Positions 48,801 to 59,300 of a stretch of DNA of 64,000 nt are shown here, piece after piece. Numbering within the stretch: the first letter of the stretch is position 1; the number at the start of each line of letters is the position of its first letter. Position numbers and translations under genes: made by a program. The stretch lies in contig NC_061454.1 in NCBI RefSeq assembly GCF_022581195.2, positions 1,054,001-1,118,000 of the forward strand, given 5' to 3'. The notes beneath the pieces are model-generated. The model saw only the letters and a program-made list of their open reading frames with translations. It had not been told where the DNA came from and ran no database searches. This DNA comes from Helicoverpa zea. Its lineage: Eukaryota; Arthropoda; Insecta; Lepidoptera; Noctuidae.

Positions 48801-51800
48801 GCGTTAATTGATACGGCCGCAAAACGTTGCATTGCGGGTCATTCGCTATATACTCTCCTTCTAGGTCAGGGACATTCTTTTAACTCCTCCTCACAGAACG
48901 TGAAGCTTGCGGATGGTATTATTCGTACTATGGACGTACTCACTACCACCTTAGAAGTACACTTAGAATCAAAAGTGATAACGATTCCGTTTATAGTTTT
49001 TCCCGACTCTACCAATAATGAAACATTATTGGGTATTGATTTTATTACCGCCGCCGGAATAGTTATTGATTTTGATAAAGATATCTGGTATTTTAGTAGC
49101 GATGACAATATAAAATACACCCTGTCCTATGAACCTACGTCGCGTAGAGTGTCATGCGCCTCTACAGATATACTAAGAGATGACGAGGGCACTCATCTTA
49201 CGTCAGCTGAGCGACAGGCGCTCGCTGATGTTCTTAACCGACACGCACACGTTTTTAGAGCAGGGGGAGGTCCGACTCCATATGCTGAGCACCGCATAGA
49301 GACGGGGGATCACCCACCTATTGCTGTCCCTCCGTATCGATTAAATCCGTCGAAGAAACAGCTGATGAAAGCCGAGTTGGACAAAATGTTACGTGATGAC
49401 ATTATAGAAGAGTGCGAGTCAGCTTGGTGTTCACCGGCGTTGATGGTGCCGAAGTCCAACGGTGGCATCCGCTTCTGCGTGGACTATAGGCGTCTCAACG
49501 CAATCACCAAGCCTGACACATACCCGATGCCACGCATCGACGAGCTACTACAGAGCACGAAGCGAGACTGTTACATGAGCACGTTAGACCTTCGTTCATC
49601 ATACTGGCAGGTAGGTCTTCGGGAAGCCGATAGGGACAAGTCTGCTTTTATCTGCCCTCTCGGTACTTACCGTTTCAAAAGAATGCCGTTCGGTCTCCGA
49701 AACGCACCTGCGACGTTCCAGCGTCTCATTGATCGTGTCCGCTCTTGTTCAGCTTTACAGGATGTAACCTTATTAGCATATTTAGACGATCTTTTAGTCA
49801 TTTCTCAAGGTTATACTCAACATTTAAAAGACCTCGAGGCAGTTTTTAAACGTCTGGCCGAATTCAACCTCTATGTAAACAGGGAGAAGTGCGCTTTCGC
49901 TAGGGGGAGCGTTCATTACCTCGGCCACGTTATTACACAAGAAGGTGTTTCCACCGACCCTAGGAAGGTGAGTGCTGTTCTCGAGATGAAGGAACCAGGT
50001 AACCTTAAACACCTGCGCACCTTTCTACAAACATGTTCGTGGTTCAGAAAGTTCATACCGAATTTCTCGAAGGTAGCTGAACCACTTACACGCTTGACTA
50101 GGAAAAGTCAAGTATGGTCTTGGGACTCAGAGCAGTCTCAAGCTTTTGAGGAGCTGAAGCGTCTACTAACCACAGCTCCTGTACTGATCCAAGCTGACTT
50201 CAATCGTCCCTTCATTCTGCGTACAGACGCAAGTAACTACGCCTTAGGTGCGGTTTTATTACAGGGCGATGGTAATCAGGAAAGGCCAATTGAATACGCC
50301 AGCCGACTCCTCAACGCAGCAGAACGCAACTACTCTACCACCGAGCGTGAAGCGCTTGCTGTAGTGTGGGCGGTGGAGCGTTTCCGGCCTTACCTAGACG
50401 GCCAACCGGTCGTAATCGGCAGCGATCATCAACCACTGCGATGGTTGCTTTCACTTAAATCACCAACAGGTAGGTTGGTCCGTTGGGCGCTCAAGCTTCA
50501 AGCTTTTGACATCCAATTCCAGTACACACCAGAGAAAGCGAACGTCGTGGCAGACACGCTGAGCAGGCCGATCTGTTCTAGCGACTCTCGTGACAGCTGC
50601 GGTATCTGCTCAGTCATCTGTGACTTGCCTACGAAGACGCCTAGTGAACTTCGCTCGGAACAACTCTCAGACCCTGAAGTGGAAAAGATTGTCAAGGAGC
50701 TTGAGGGACCTGATGATGTCGCGGCCCAAAGATGGCTAGAAAGGGGTTACCTCATGGATCAAGGTGTCCTGTTCCGATATAATCCGGACTCTGAGAGTGA
50801 ATCACCGCAACTAGTCATCTCTGCAAGCCACGTTCCAAATATTTTAAAAGAGTTGCACGACTCTCCAACAGCCGGCCATCCAGGCATTGACAGAACGTAC
50901 CAGAAAGTAGCACAGCTGTATTATTTTACAGGAATGCGGAGAATAATCACTGATTATGTCAAAGCCTGCATCCACTGCCAACGATATAAGGCCACCAACG
51001 CCAAACCACCAGGCTTACTCCAGACACCCGTTATGAACCAACGTAACGAGGTGTTGGCTATAGATTTATTCGGCCCGCTACCGGAGGGAGACCAGGGGGA
51101 GCGATGGATTTTACTCGTTGAAGATACGGCTACACGATGGACCGAGCTGTATGCTCTTAAAGAAGCCACAGCAGAAGCTTGTGCCCACATTCTTATTGAA
51201 GAATACTTCATGCGCTTTGGTCTACCTCGTAGGATTATTTCAGATAACGGTGTCCAATTTGTTTCAGCCGTCATGCGCCAATGCATGACAGTATTGGACA
51301 TCAAACAAAACTTCATTCCTCTCTATCATCCAGAGTCGAATCCTGCAGAGCGAAAGAATCGTGACCTCAAAGCCATGCTAGCTCATCTCGTAGAGGGAGA
51401 CCACACTTCTTGGCCAAAGAAGTTGCCGGTGATTCGATTTGCCCTCAACAGCGCTAAGTGCCGCACTACAGGAAGATCACCCGCTTATTTGTCCTTTGGC
51501 AGAGAAATGCGATCCCCCACAGAGGTCGTTCATGACCTTCGTGCCATTGAGGAAAAGCATAACTTCGTGCCGCAAATTACACCTTATCTTAGGCAGTTCC
51601 TCCACTCGTTCTCAGCTGTAAGAGAACGCGTGGAGGTCCAACAGGACAGGGCGAAACGGTATGCTGACGCTTTGCGCCGACCGTCGGATTCTTTCCAGGT
51701 AGGTGACTTAGTAATGTTGAAGTCGCACCTACTTAGCAGCGCATCGAAAGACCGTACGTCGAAGTTTTACCCACGTCGCGATGGACCGTATAAAATCGTG

Positions 51801-52739
51801 GGAGTAGTTAGTCCCACAACATTCAATGTAGCCAGCACGCAGCAACCTGATGTTGTCATAGGCAGATACCATTCGCAAGACATTACCCGTTACCACGGTA
51901 ACGATCACTCCTTCCCTCTTCCCGTCATCCCTAAAAGGAAACGCGGACGTCCAACGGTTAGGATACCAGTTCAGGAGCGAGGGCGTTCTCCAGAACTGGA
52001 GGGGGAGTGTATAGCAAACCATTTACATTCCGAACATACTCGTCCAGTACGAGCGTCCCGTGGTCGCATCCCCCCGCGCTACCTTGACGGCGCGGACATA
52101 GATGCGCTCGGATAGCTTCGGCTTCTTTCGGCTCGCGCCGCTTAGGCGTCGAAGCGCCTACGACTGTTGGCCGGCCCGCACCCCGCGCAGTCCGCCACCA
52201 ACCGGCGTGTGATACACACATATATATGTATGCTCGTTCCGCGCAGCCCCGCCAACAGCCGAGGCTAGTTAGTTTTATACACGAAGTCTATGTATACCAC
52301 GAATCCTCCCGATAACTGTGTTCGTTAGTGATTAACTCTTTTTTTTGTAATAATTCTTATAACTTTTTTGTACTTTTCTGATAATGGTGTAGTGTGGTTA
52401 TGTTCTTTCTTCATTATACAAAAGTAATCATAACCGGTGCGTTTAATTGGAAACCCCACTCCCATAGTAGTCATTTTTTTTTATTTTATGTAAAATATCT
52501 TGTACCTACGCTAGCTTATTATATGACCTTTGGCTTTATATTATTCTTATGTTCACAGATACATATCACAGGCCATATTATGCCTGGACGTCCACAGCCG
52601 GGATACTCGCCCTCACCTGCCGCTGGTCGTGGAAGAGGTTCGCAAGCACCTCAAAAAGTTCCTCTCTACTTACCCCAACCACGTCGCTGGCCGACGCATC
52701 AAGTTGATCGGAATGGCAGTCAACCAGTTGCTCATGTAA
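42649..52739 (+). CDS. WD40-less tandem paralog of Edc4 (C-terminal half only)
   Basis: Eight coding exons, 1395 nt, 464 aa, all GT-AG and in frame: 42649-42892, 43126-43261, 44081-44234, 44487-44652, 45492-45639, 45959-46100, 46483-46706, 52559-52739. Exons 2-8 correspond one for one to Edc4 exons 17-23, with the same intron phases (1,2,0,1,2,0,2). Three have the same length (136, 166 and 224 nt). The best-conserved exon (46483-46706) matches Edc4 exon 22 at 47 of 75 residues by my count, e.g. GDVNGSFERALSAGDL and LSLVQQLATDM. There is no WD40 region upstream, so the protein would keep only the P-body/oligomerisation half. Exon 1 is unique. A gypsy element occupies the last intron. AATAAA lies at 52814-52819. 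The frame is open throughout, which argues against a pseudogene; function is inferred only. Confidence 0.85.
43352..43750. mobile_element. TIR element in Edc4-paralog intron 2
   Basis: 399 bp with ends GGGGCCCGATTCTCCTAA ... TTAGGAGAATCGGGCCCC. The interior is rich in GATTCGATT-like repeats in both orientations. Confidence 0.8.
44675..44882 (+). repeat. SINE-like repeat (CTAATATTATAAAGCTGAAG)
   Basis: Family with CTAATATTATAAAGCTGAAG, AGGAACTACTGGTCCGATTT and CGGGTGAAACCGC. Related copies lie at about 4598-4760 and 55862-56060. Here it is in paralog intron 4. Confidence 0.65.
45366..45450 (-). mobile_element. RTE LINE 3' tail fragment (minus)
   Basis: CATCATCATCTCGGCCATAG and GGACGTCCACTGCTGAACAT, matching the 7106-7190 copy. 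It lies in intron 4 of the Edc4 paralog, just before the exon at 45492. Confidence 0.7.
46123..46230 (+). repeat. Repeat family 'GTTGGGGTCGGCTTCCAGT'
   Basis: CATGTTGGGGTCGGCTTCCA ... GGAGCGACTGCCCTATCTGA. Further copies: 18472-18583 (+), 20865-20968 (-), 34660-34742 (-), 35163-35276 (-), 63731-63800 (+) and a partial one at 31558-31660. This is the most frequent repeat in the window. The copy here starts 22 bp after paralog exon 6 and is read by an extended open frame. Confidence 0.65.
46873..47329 (+). repeat. 5' LTR of the gypsy element
   Basis: 457 bp, apparently identical to the 3' copy. It contains ACACATATATATGTAT near 47080 and a GC-rich 5' part. An ATG-less open frame crosses from the LTR end into the internal region, but the likely gag start is 47451. 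Confidence 0.95.
47451..52115 (+). CDS. Gypsy gag-pol polyprotein (1554 aa)
   Basis: Start chosen at MPITRSRAASLTRRDD (47451); the frame is open further upstream but has no better ATG. Domains in order: gag with an Ala/Pro-rich stretch, a CCHC zinc knuckle (364-377, CSYCKRYGHIRDQC), aspartic protease (LIDTAA around 451-456; the usual DTG/DSG Gly is Ala), reverse transcriptase with YLDD at 777-780, RNase H (DAS at 926 and SDHQPLRWLL), integrase with an HHCC finger (His1143 onward) and D1205, D1265, E1300 (35-residue spacing, normal DDE). There is no chromodomain or env. Gag and pol are in one frame, so no ribosomal frameshift is needed. The protease Ala is the only odd catalytic residue. Confidence 0.95.
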   Translation: MPITRSRAASLTRRDDTLEVFPDPSRPTTPTPTAPAYHQDGGGASSPRTDNNNATFSADNVATIIASLQRSQTEAFKELFDSMNRANASTPVALLGQSTLTRCKATFSGRPKESVEAFIDAIEAYSECAQVTDSNIVRGLAYLFKDEAATWWQGIKSSVSTWGQVKENLISAYGDRRPPPRIYLEIFSTPQQQHENTDIFVARVRALLARLPKGDVSESAQIDMTYALLHSRIRKRLRREEIKSFTELLRLARNIEDAYDQKLTTPISDNRVQQNVQPPSTSAHHSHHAPRAPPASSHSTTVRAPTSSVVHARTPTSSGAIARAPAAAPAAVAARPAAPLAPAPAPPTRDSQRPASVNRQRPVCSYCKRYGHIRDQCRKLVNQGERIQSTINSADSETFYCTDLFSFYCTDCFSCKYLQNVVCSDATTEPSAGRSLRPIFKIKIMNFNGTALIDTAAKRCIAGHSLYTLLLGQGHSFNSSSQNVKLADGIIRTMDVLTTTLEVHLESKVITIPFIVFPDSTNNETLLGIDFITAAGIVIDFDKDIWYFSSDDNIKYTLSYEPTSRRVSCASTDILRDDEGTHLTSAERQALADVLNRHAHVFRAGGGPTPYAEHRIETGDHPPIAVPPYRLNPSKKQLMKAELDKMLRDDIIEECESAWCSPALMVPKSNGGIRFCVDYRRLNAITKPDTYPMPRIDELLQSTKRDCYMSTLDLRSSYWQVGLREADRDKSAFICPLGTYRFKRMPFGLRNAPATFQRLIDRVRSCSALQDVTLLAYLDDLLVISQGYTQHLKDLEAVFKRLAEFNLYVNREKCAFARGSVHYLGHVITQEGVSTDPRKVSAVLEMKEPGNLKHLRTFLQTCSWFRKFIPNFSKVAEPLTRLTRKSQVWSWDSEQSQAFEELKRLLTTAPVLIQADFNRPFILRTDASNYALGAVLLQGDGNQERPIEYASRLLNAAERNYSTTEREALAVVWAVERFRPYLDGQPVVIGSDHQPLRWLLSLKSPTGRLVRWALKLQAFDIQFQYTPEKANVVADTLSRPICSSDSRDSCGICSVICDLPTKTPSELRSEQLSDPEVEKIVKELEGPDDVAAQRWLERGYLMDQGVLFRYNPDSESESPQLVISASHVPNILKELHDSPTAGHPGIDRTYQKVAQLYYFTGMRRIITDYVKACIHCQRYKATNAKPPGLLQTPVMNQRNEVLAIDLFGPLPEGDQGERWILLVEDTATRWTELYALKEATAEACAHILIEEYFMRFGLPRRIISDNGVQFVSAVMRQCMTVLDIKQNFIPLYHPESNPAERKNRDLKAMLAHLVEGDHTSWPKKLPVIRFALNSAKCRTTGRSPAYLSFGREMRSPTEVVHDLRAIEEKHNFVPQITPYLRQFLHSFSAVRERVEVQQDRAKRYADALRRPSDSFQVGDLVMLKSHLLSSASKDRTSKFYPRRDGPYKIVGVVSPTTFNVASTQQPDVVIGRYHSQDITRYHGNDHSFPLPVIPKRKRGRPTVRIPVQERGRSPELEGECIANHLHSEHTRPVRASRGRIPPRYLDGADIDALG
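52010..52466 (+). repeat. 3' LTR of the gypsy element
   Basis: 457 bp, matching the 5' LTR base for base as far as I can read. The gag-pol stop codon (52113-52115) lies about 105 bp inside it, so the last 35 codons of the polyprotein are encoded by LTR sequence. Confidence 0.95.
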
Positions 52740-52813
52740 ACTTTGTAACTTTCAGATTTATGTGCTTTTTCGATTTCGATTTTGTTAGATTAAACTAATT
52801 CTTTTTCTTCTTT

Positions 52814-52819
52814 AATAAA
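52814..52819 (+). terminator. Polyadenylation signal of the Edc4 paralog
   Basis: AATAAA 75 bp after the TAA at 52737-52739, beyond the gypsy insertion. This supports the last exon still being the natural 3' end. Confidence 0.6.
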
Positions 52820-53350
52820 CAATCAAAATGCAATATCTTTCTTTCATATTCTACTTATAAATGTGCTTACCCAGCTCAGTTTAGTTAGCAACGTATTTCT
52901 ACCTACCTACTGCTTAAATGGAATAGTAGGTACGTAGCCGTACAGCCATTATAACTATTTCAAAGCTAAAGCTGAAACGTGACTGATCATTGAAATATCG
53001 GATTATTGAAGCTCTGGTTGTTCGATATGAATAGGACAATAAAATTACATCGAATACAAATGGAAAGCCATAACTCGCCAGAGATGTTTCAATGTTTCTT
53101 ACTATAACGGTCAGCTTTCGTCTTAATAATTTTTTTGGCTGCAAGCCTTGTTTTAAAAAAAAGATAAAAAGTCAATGATCTATTTTTTAATTGTTATGGC
53201 AACACCACTTTTAAACTGTCATCTCCAGAATTGTGGTCTTTTTTGCTCCGTCAATGTTATTTTCGAAAATAAACAATTTACTATGAAATTGGAATAATAA
53301 AGCCATAAAACGAGGTTATAAATATAGAATTTGTTGCGGTTTGCAATAAA
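52820..53350 (+). promoter_or_regulatory. Spacer and promoter region of the CREC gene
   Basis: The 531 bp between the paralog's poly(A) signal and the CREC start codon must contain the main CREC promoter and 5'UTR unless a further upstream exon exists. No clear TATA box. Confidence 0.4.
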
Positions 53351-56300
53351 ATGGCTTTTAAGTACTTCTTGTGTGTTCTTTTGACTTACAACATGTTGTT
53401 GTCGTGCGCCTCGGCGGCGGTGCATGGGCACGGCGTGGACAACTTGGAGCGGGAGACGGACGGCAGCTTCCGCGCGCGAGACTACGAGCACTACGGCGAC
53501 TCCGGCCACAACTCCGAGTTCGACCACGAAGCGATACTAGGTAAAACGACAACGTACCTTGTATTTAACTCGTATTGTGACGTCGGATGCAAGATTTAGC
53601 AATAGCTCGGCAAACTTCGTTCAGTTGATAAGGAATGCGTTAGCGTGCGCTCGAGATGTCGATGAAGAACGCGTTGTTTGTTTTCGTGCCGCTTGCATTG
53701 GCGTTAACGTACTATTTCTCGTTAGGGAGCGTGCGGGAGGCCGAGGAGTTTGACAAGCTCAGCCCGGAGGAGTCCAAGCGGCGGCTGGCTCTGCTGCTGC
53801 CGAAGATGGACCTCAACGGAGACCAGCAAGTGGACCGGAAAGAACTTAAGAACTGGATATTGAAATCTTTTATGTAAGTTTTATTTCATTCACTGTTTCT
53901 TATTTTTATTTATTGGTATGCAGGTTTTATGTTGTTTCAAGTCTGTGTGTTGTGTTATATTTATTTTGTTCAGCTATAGTGAACTGTGAATATAAAATGA
54001 ATATTCAGTAAAAGTGTGGGGTGAAATCTGAAATGAAGAAAGCCACAAACCAAATATTTTTCTTGTAAAGTTGACTTTTTATTTACTGCACTTTTTATAT
54101 TAAATCTCAATGATTGAGAGCTCTCACATTGCACATGAAGCAATTGGTCGACAGTTGACAGTCAGTTGGTTTACTAATGGATGGCATTTTGTTTTTGAAA
54201 AAAAAATCTCGATTCCAATTAGACTTTGCAGTCTGTCTGATGAAATAACTGATTTATGGGCTTAATTGGGGATTTATGGCTCAAAACAATCGGCTGACTA
54301 AAAGTATGTAGGTACTGTTACCCAATTTAACTTTAATTTCACAAAACAGCAACTTGTCTCGTGAGGAAGCGCAGGAGCGTCTTCAAGAAGCAGACGAGGA
54401 CCGTGACGGAGCAGTAACCTGGCTGGAGTACTTGCACGACACCTTTGGAGTTGATTCTGAAGATGATGTGGGTCCTGACGACACTGGGGACTCAGGAATG
54501 GTAGGTTTACCTTGGCTTAGCAACGGTTTAATTTTTATATAACTGCTAAATCAATCACAATAAAATGAAGATAGCTGATATCCAGGAGATGGAAAAGGCT
54601 CTTACTCTTTGTCCAGGTGCAGTCAATAGTTTCCTAGGGAGAGGCACCAAGTCATGCACAAAATCTAGGAGACCGTAAAATTTCAGCTCCCATGCAATCT
54701 GCAGCCATGCTATCTATATTTATTTCAGACGCAGGTGAAATTGTGGGAAAAGCAATTTTGCATCCTGTAGGAACCACTTGACGTACCGCGATAAAATATA
54801 CCTTATGTTACTCGGGAAGAGTGTAGCTTTCCAACACTGAAACAATTTCTCAAATCGGTTCAGCAGTTTCGGATAGATATAGAAAATTTGTAATAATTGT
54901 TTTTTCTTTGTAGCTACTGCAAGAAGAGAAGGCGATGTGGGCGATAGCTGACGCCAACAGCGACGGGAAACTTGAAATTCACGAGTTCCAGGTCAGTTCA
55001 GGATACTAATATTTTGGATTCCTCTGATATTCACTACATGTCTCAATTTTATTTGGGGTCTACACGGCATGGATTTTTCCTTATCTCACATCTTCTGCTT
55101 AGAAACTACCTGGTTTCCGACTACCTATAACGACTGCCAGAAATTTTCAAATGACAGCCAGGACCTACAATCTAAAGTGCTTTCCGAAACACGAAAGAAC
55201 TAATTTTGACAATATGGTCACCCATCCACGGACCAACCGCGCCAAACGTTGCTTAACTTTATGATCGATGTCTCCTTATGTCACAAGAAAGATTATTTTT
55301 ACTTTGTCATATTCATGTCTTAAAATAATAGTTTGTGTACCAAATGTGGGTCATACCGCCATGCTCCATTTTCTAAACATAATATTAACTTCCTATGTTT
55401 TGATTAACCACACCTAAACCATAAACTATTAAACTGTAAACTACTAGTAAAGTAAGGATTTACTTGATACCATAGATTAGATTTCTATGCTTGTTATCCT
55501 TTTCATTTATGGCAGCTGAACTTGTATTACATAGAAACATTATTGAAGAGACATTTATATATATAATGAGATAGTTTTTACCCCAATGCTTCTTAGATTA
55601 TAGGTTCTTAAAGATACCAAAAAGTCTGTAGGTATCAAATCTGTTAAAAAAAAAACAACCTTCCAAATTAAGACATATCTTCCCAATCAAAATGACCAGC
55701 TCCGCTTAACTTCCTGTTCAGGTGTTTACGAACCCTGAGGAGCACGAGGAGATGCACCAGATCCTCATCAACCAGACCCTGAGGGAGAAGGATACTAACA
55801 AGGACGGACGCATTGACTTCAACGAGTATGTTGGGGAGAGAGGTAAGCACATAGTGCCATAGATTATCTATACTAACATTATAAAGAGGTAAAATTTGTA
55901 AGTTTGTATGTAGGGGGTAAGCTTTGGAACCGATGGTCGGATTTCCAAAATTCTTTCACTGCTATCTACAATGTTCCTGAGTGCCATACGCTATATTTAA
56001 TCCCGGTACGGGCAGTAGTTCCCACGGGATGCGGGTGAAACCGCGGGAAAACGGCTAGTGTCGATATAAGATAAGCATAGTCATCACTATATTAAAATCA
56101 GGCCGATCTTGACACTTGGGTTAGCATAGTTTTTGCTTGGATTAACAAAGTTAGTTTCTTATTGCTTTCGCACGTAAAAAACTTTTTTAGGGTTGGTCTC
56201 GAAAATTACTGAATCGTTTTGCGTCAAGCAGTACATATTTCTTCAATACTAATACACGTATAAAGTGGTCAGTGGTCAGTTTCGAACCCAGCTATTTCAA

Positions 56301-59300
56301 TGACACTTTGCTAAAACGGAGCAATGTTTACCAAACTACAACCTTAGACTTTATCCAATACAACTCTAATTTACATCGACACCAAACAAACATTAATTCA
56401 GTCTTATTTCATAGAGCATAAGGTTTAATATTCAAGGGAGTTATTCAAACAAGGAATGCATTTCTTGTGCTTGATATCGTCCGCCCACCTCGCGAGTCAA
56501 ATGTCAAAAACAGCTGATTATTATGGCTATTAATATCGGTTAGAACGCATTCTCATCATTTCGTGAAATTAAATTAGCTTACCTAACTATCTTTATTTGG
56601 TTGGAAATTGCCTATAGCAGTTTTTACAAGATTGGGTCATCTTAAAAAGTAAAGGCGTCCACGACCGGTTTCGGCCACGGCGGCTGTTCTCATTTAAGGA
56701 GATCAGCCAGCTGCACAGGACATATTATAGTGCACGAGCATTTGCGCAGACACAGGTGGCCTCACTATTCCTTCACTCTCACAACCCGATGGGACGGCAA
56801 TCCGACACCACCGGAAAGAAATCAGACGCAGATCCGACATTTACGTGTAGCTTTCCTCAATATATTGGCTATCTATCATCGAATAATTCTGCAAATCGAT
56901 CCAGTAGTTGCTAAGACTAGTCTGTTTATAAACATACTTTTCAGCATCATTATAACATTTCTCGCTCCTATCGAACCTACCTTAACAAAAAAAAAAAACA
57001 TGCAAAACCGGAGTTAGAAACTAATTATACGGACAAAGTAAACCTCTCCTAATCTCTGTAGACCTAGTAATTCTCACGCTACTAGCCTATTGTTCAACAG
57101 TTTAAAACAATAGCTGCTAAATGACCTGTAACTGTTGTTACAATGTTTGTGCGTGCTTGTCACCTGTTGTGTTTGCATGTTTGTTTTTGTAGATACAATA
57201 GAACACAGTTCTAGGCGATTCTTAAATATAATGAGTGAAAATAGCCTATCAGTGCTGGCACTTTTAGCTTATTTTAGATTTGAGGTCTGACAAGTTCTTT
57301 TGGAAAATTTGTATTTTATTTTGATCTAGAAAAAGTAATAAAAATAAACAGATTTATAAATTAAAAGAATACTCCGCCGCGTCTTTCCTTGATTCCCGAG
57401 GGTCATAAAAGAAGACTAATGTTCCTCGATAAATAGAATATTTGTCTGTCATGCGTCAAAATAACATATAGGCTGTCTTTTATCCTCACACGGCAAGTTA
57501 AAATGTGATGCGAGCAAAGCCATTGGAAACAGCTAGTAGTATCCTAGCAAGTGTAGTACATAACTTTCTGTAATGGAATTGATAAAACAGTATGAAGATA
57601 AAATCTTTCTAACTAAGCAATTTGATACACCACCACTTGCCGTCCATTATAATCTATCATCCCAATCAGAGTGTTGGCTGCTCGAATTAGGAGCGATTAC
57701 GTCAATTAGTCACTATCGTTTACGGCCGATCCCAATATATTATCTATCCGTTGGTTCGCTTACTAGAGATAGAATTTTGACATAAGGCCCCATACTGTTA
57801 CTGTTACAGCCTTTGTATCGTTCCACTGCTGGGCACAGGCCTCCTCTCGCATGGAGAAGGATTGAGCATTAATCACCACGCTTGCTCAATGCGGGTTGGT
57901 GATTTCAGACTATACAAGGTGTTGATTTGCATTTGTGCCATAGTTCAGGAGGAGGACATAAAATACGTAAATAATCGATTGGAATTACAGTAGACGGGAA
58001 ATAGCTAATATGCACTGTTTTTTTTGTCATTGTAATGTCGTAGTATTTCAGAAGTAATCCAATTTTATGAATGAAATTAATGAATAATCGTTGCGTATGC
58101 GTTGTGTTCGCGTTTGCGTGAGGGAGCAGCACGGTTTTGAGGCCAGTAACATACGCGCCGAGTTTGAAAACGGGTAGGTGACATTGACGAATTTCCGAAA
58201 AAAAATTAAAATCAAAAATTTTCGTACCAATTTTTTTGTTGATTTGGGTTGAGAATCATTAGTATAATCACGTCCTTGACTATGGCACGCATGCAAATCA
58301 ACAGCTTGTATAGTCCAGGTTTCCTGAACATGTTTTCCTTCACCTTTTTATCAGCCATTGGTTGCCAAGATATACTTAGAAAGTACATACAAAGGAGAAT
58401 GGCAGATTTCGTACCGCATATTTTTGTCGTTGTTCAGTTATAGAATTTGTACCAATTATTAAGGCAACTAAGTCATTTATTTTCATGTTAGTGTAGTATT
58501 TTTAGAACTCCGGATTAATTAATTATACCAATTAAAAGATTCAAGTAATTAAACGTAATATAATCTTAAACTAAACGCTACTAAACGTAGTTCTGTTTTC
58601 AGAAGTTGCCATTTGTAAAATATCACGAGGCTCGAAATGATAAATAATTATTTAAACATAGAAATAACAGTAAATATAATTAACCAATTACATATTATAC
58701 CTTAAAATGAATAATTATTGCATACTGTCTTAATAATTAACGATTTAATTATATAAATTATTTTCACCATCAATGTTTTTATTTTGTATTGGCAATTATT
58801 TTATTGACAGGTAACGGATATCTATCAGAGTCATATCAGAGTCTAGTCTCTGTCTGTCACATGTCTGTCAGTGTCTGTCATTGACATATAACTATAATTC
58901 TAAGCTCGATGGTGTCTGTTCAGTTCTTTGCTGTTGTTTTGGATTGTGGTTTGTTACTGCATCTGAGCAATTTAAGCAAATTATCTGGTCATTTTTACGT
59001 TGAGTCGAGGAACTGCTCCTCCGTACTCTATCTGTTGATAGTACTTTCGCGAAAGGACGCTTTATTACTTGTGTTATGTGTGTGTACGTGCTTTAAAATG
59101 ACGAGTTTGCAATGCATCAATTGCAACGTTCGCTTGTCGCGAATACGAAGGCACGCTTTATCCGATGAGAGTGAAGATATCGTCAATACTATTCGGCTGT
59201 GGACATATCCTAGAGATGTAAGTAGTTTTCAAATAACATTTTGCGTACGAGTGTGCCAGTTACGAAGTGAGAACTTTTACGTGTTAAAAAGTAGACTCAC

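Larger units (their letters stand above)
46873..52466 (+). mobile_element. Complete Ty3/gypsy LTR retrotransposon
   Basis: The 5.6-kb element has two 457-bp LTRs (46873-47329 and 52010-52466) that look identical by eye. They begin TATAGCAAACC and end CACTCCCATA. The 4-bp target duplication GTAG flanks it (46869-46872, 52467-52470). A primer-binding-like TGGCGCCCCAACG starts three bases after the 5' LTR (47332). A purine tract GGAGGGGGAG precedes the 3' LTR. The single gag-pol frame has no stop or frameshift and there is no env. Identical LTRs plus the intact frame indicate a recent insertion. It lies in the last intron of the Edc4 paralog in the same orientation. Confidence 0.96.

Noticed and set aside
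52394..52798. 134-codon frame crossing the 3' LTR end into the paralog's last exon
   Set aside because: It reads the last exon in the wrong frame; the homologous frame ends at 52739.
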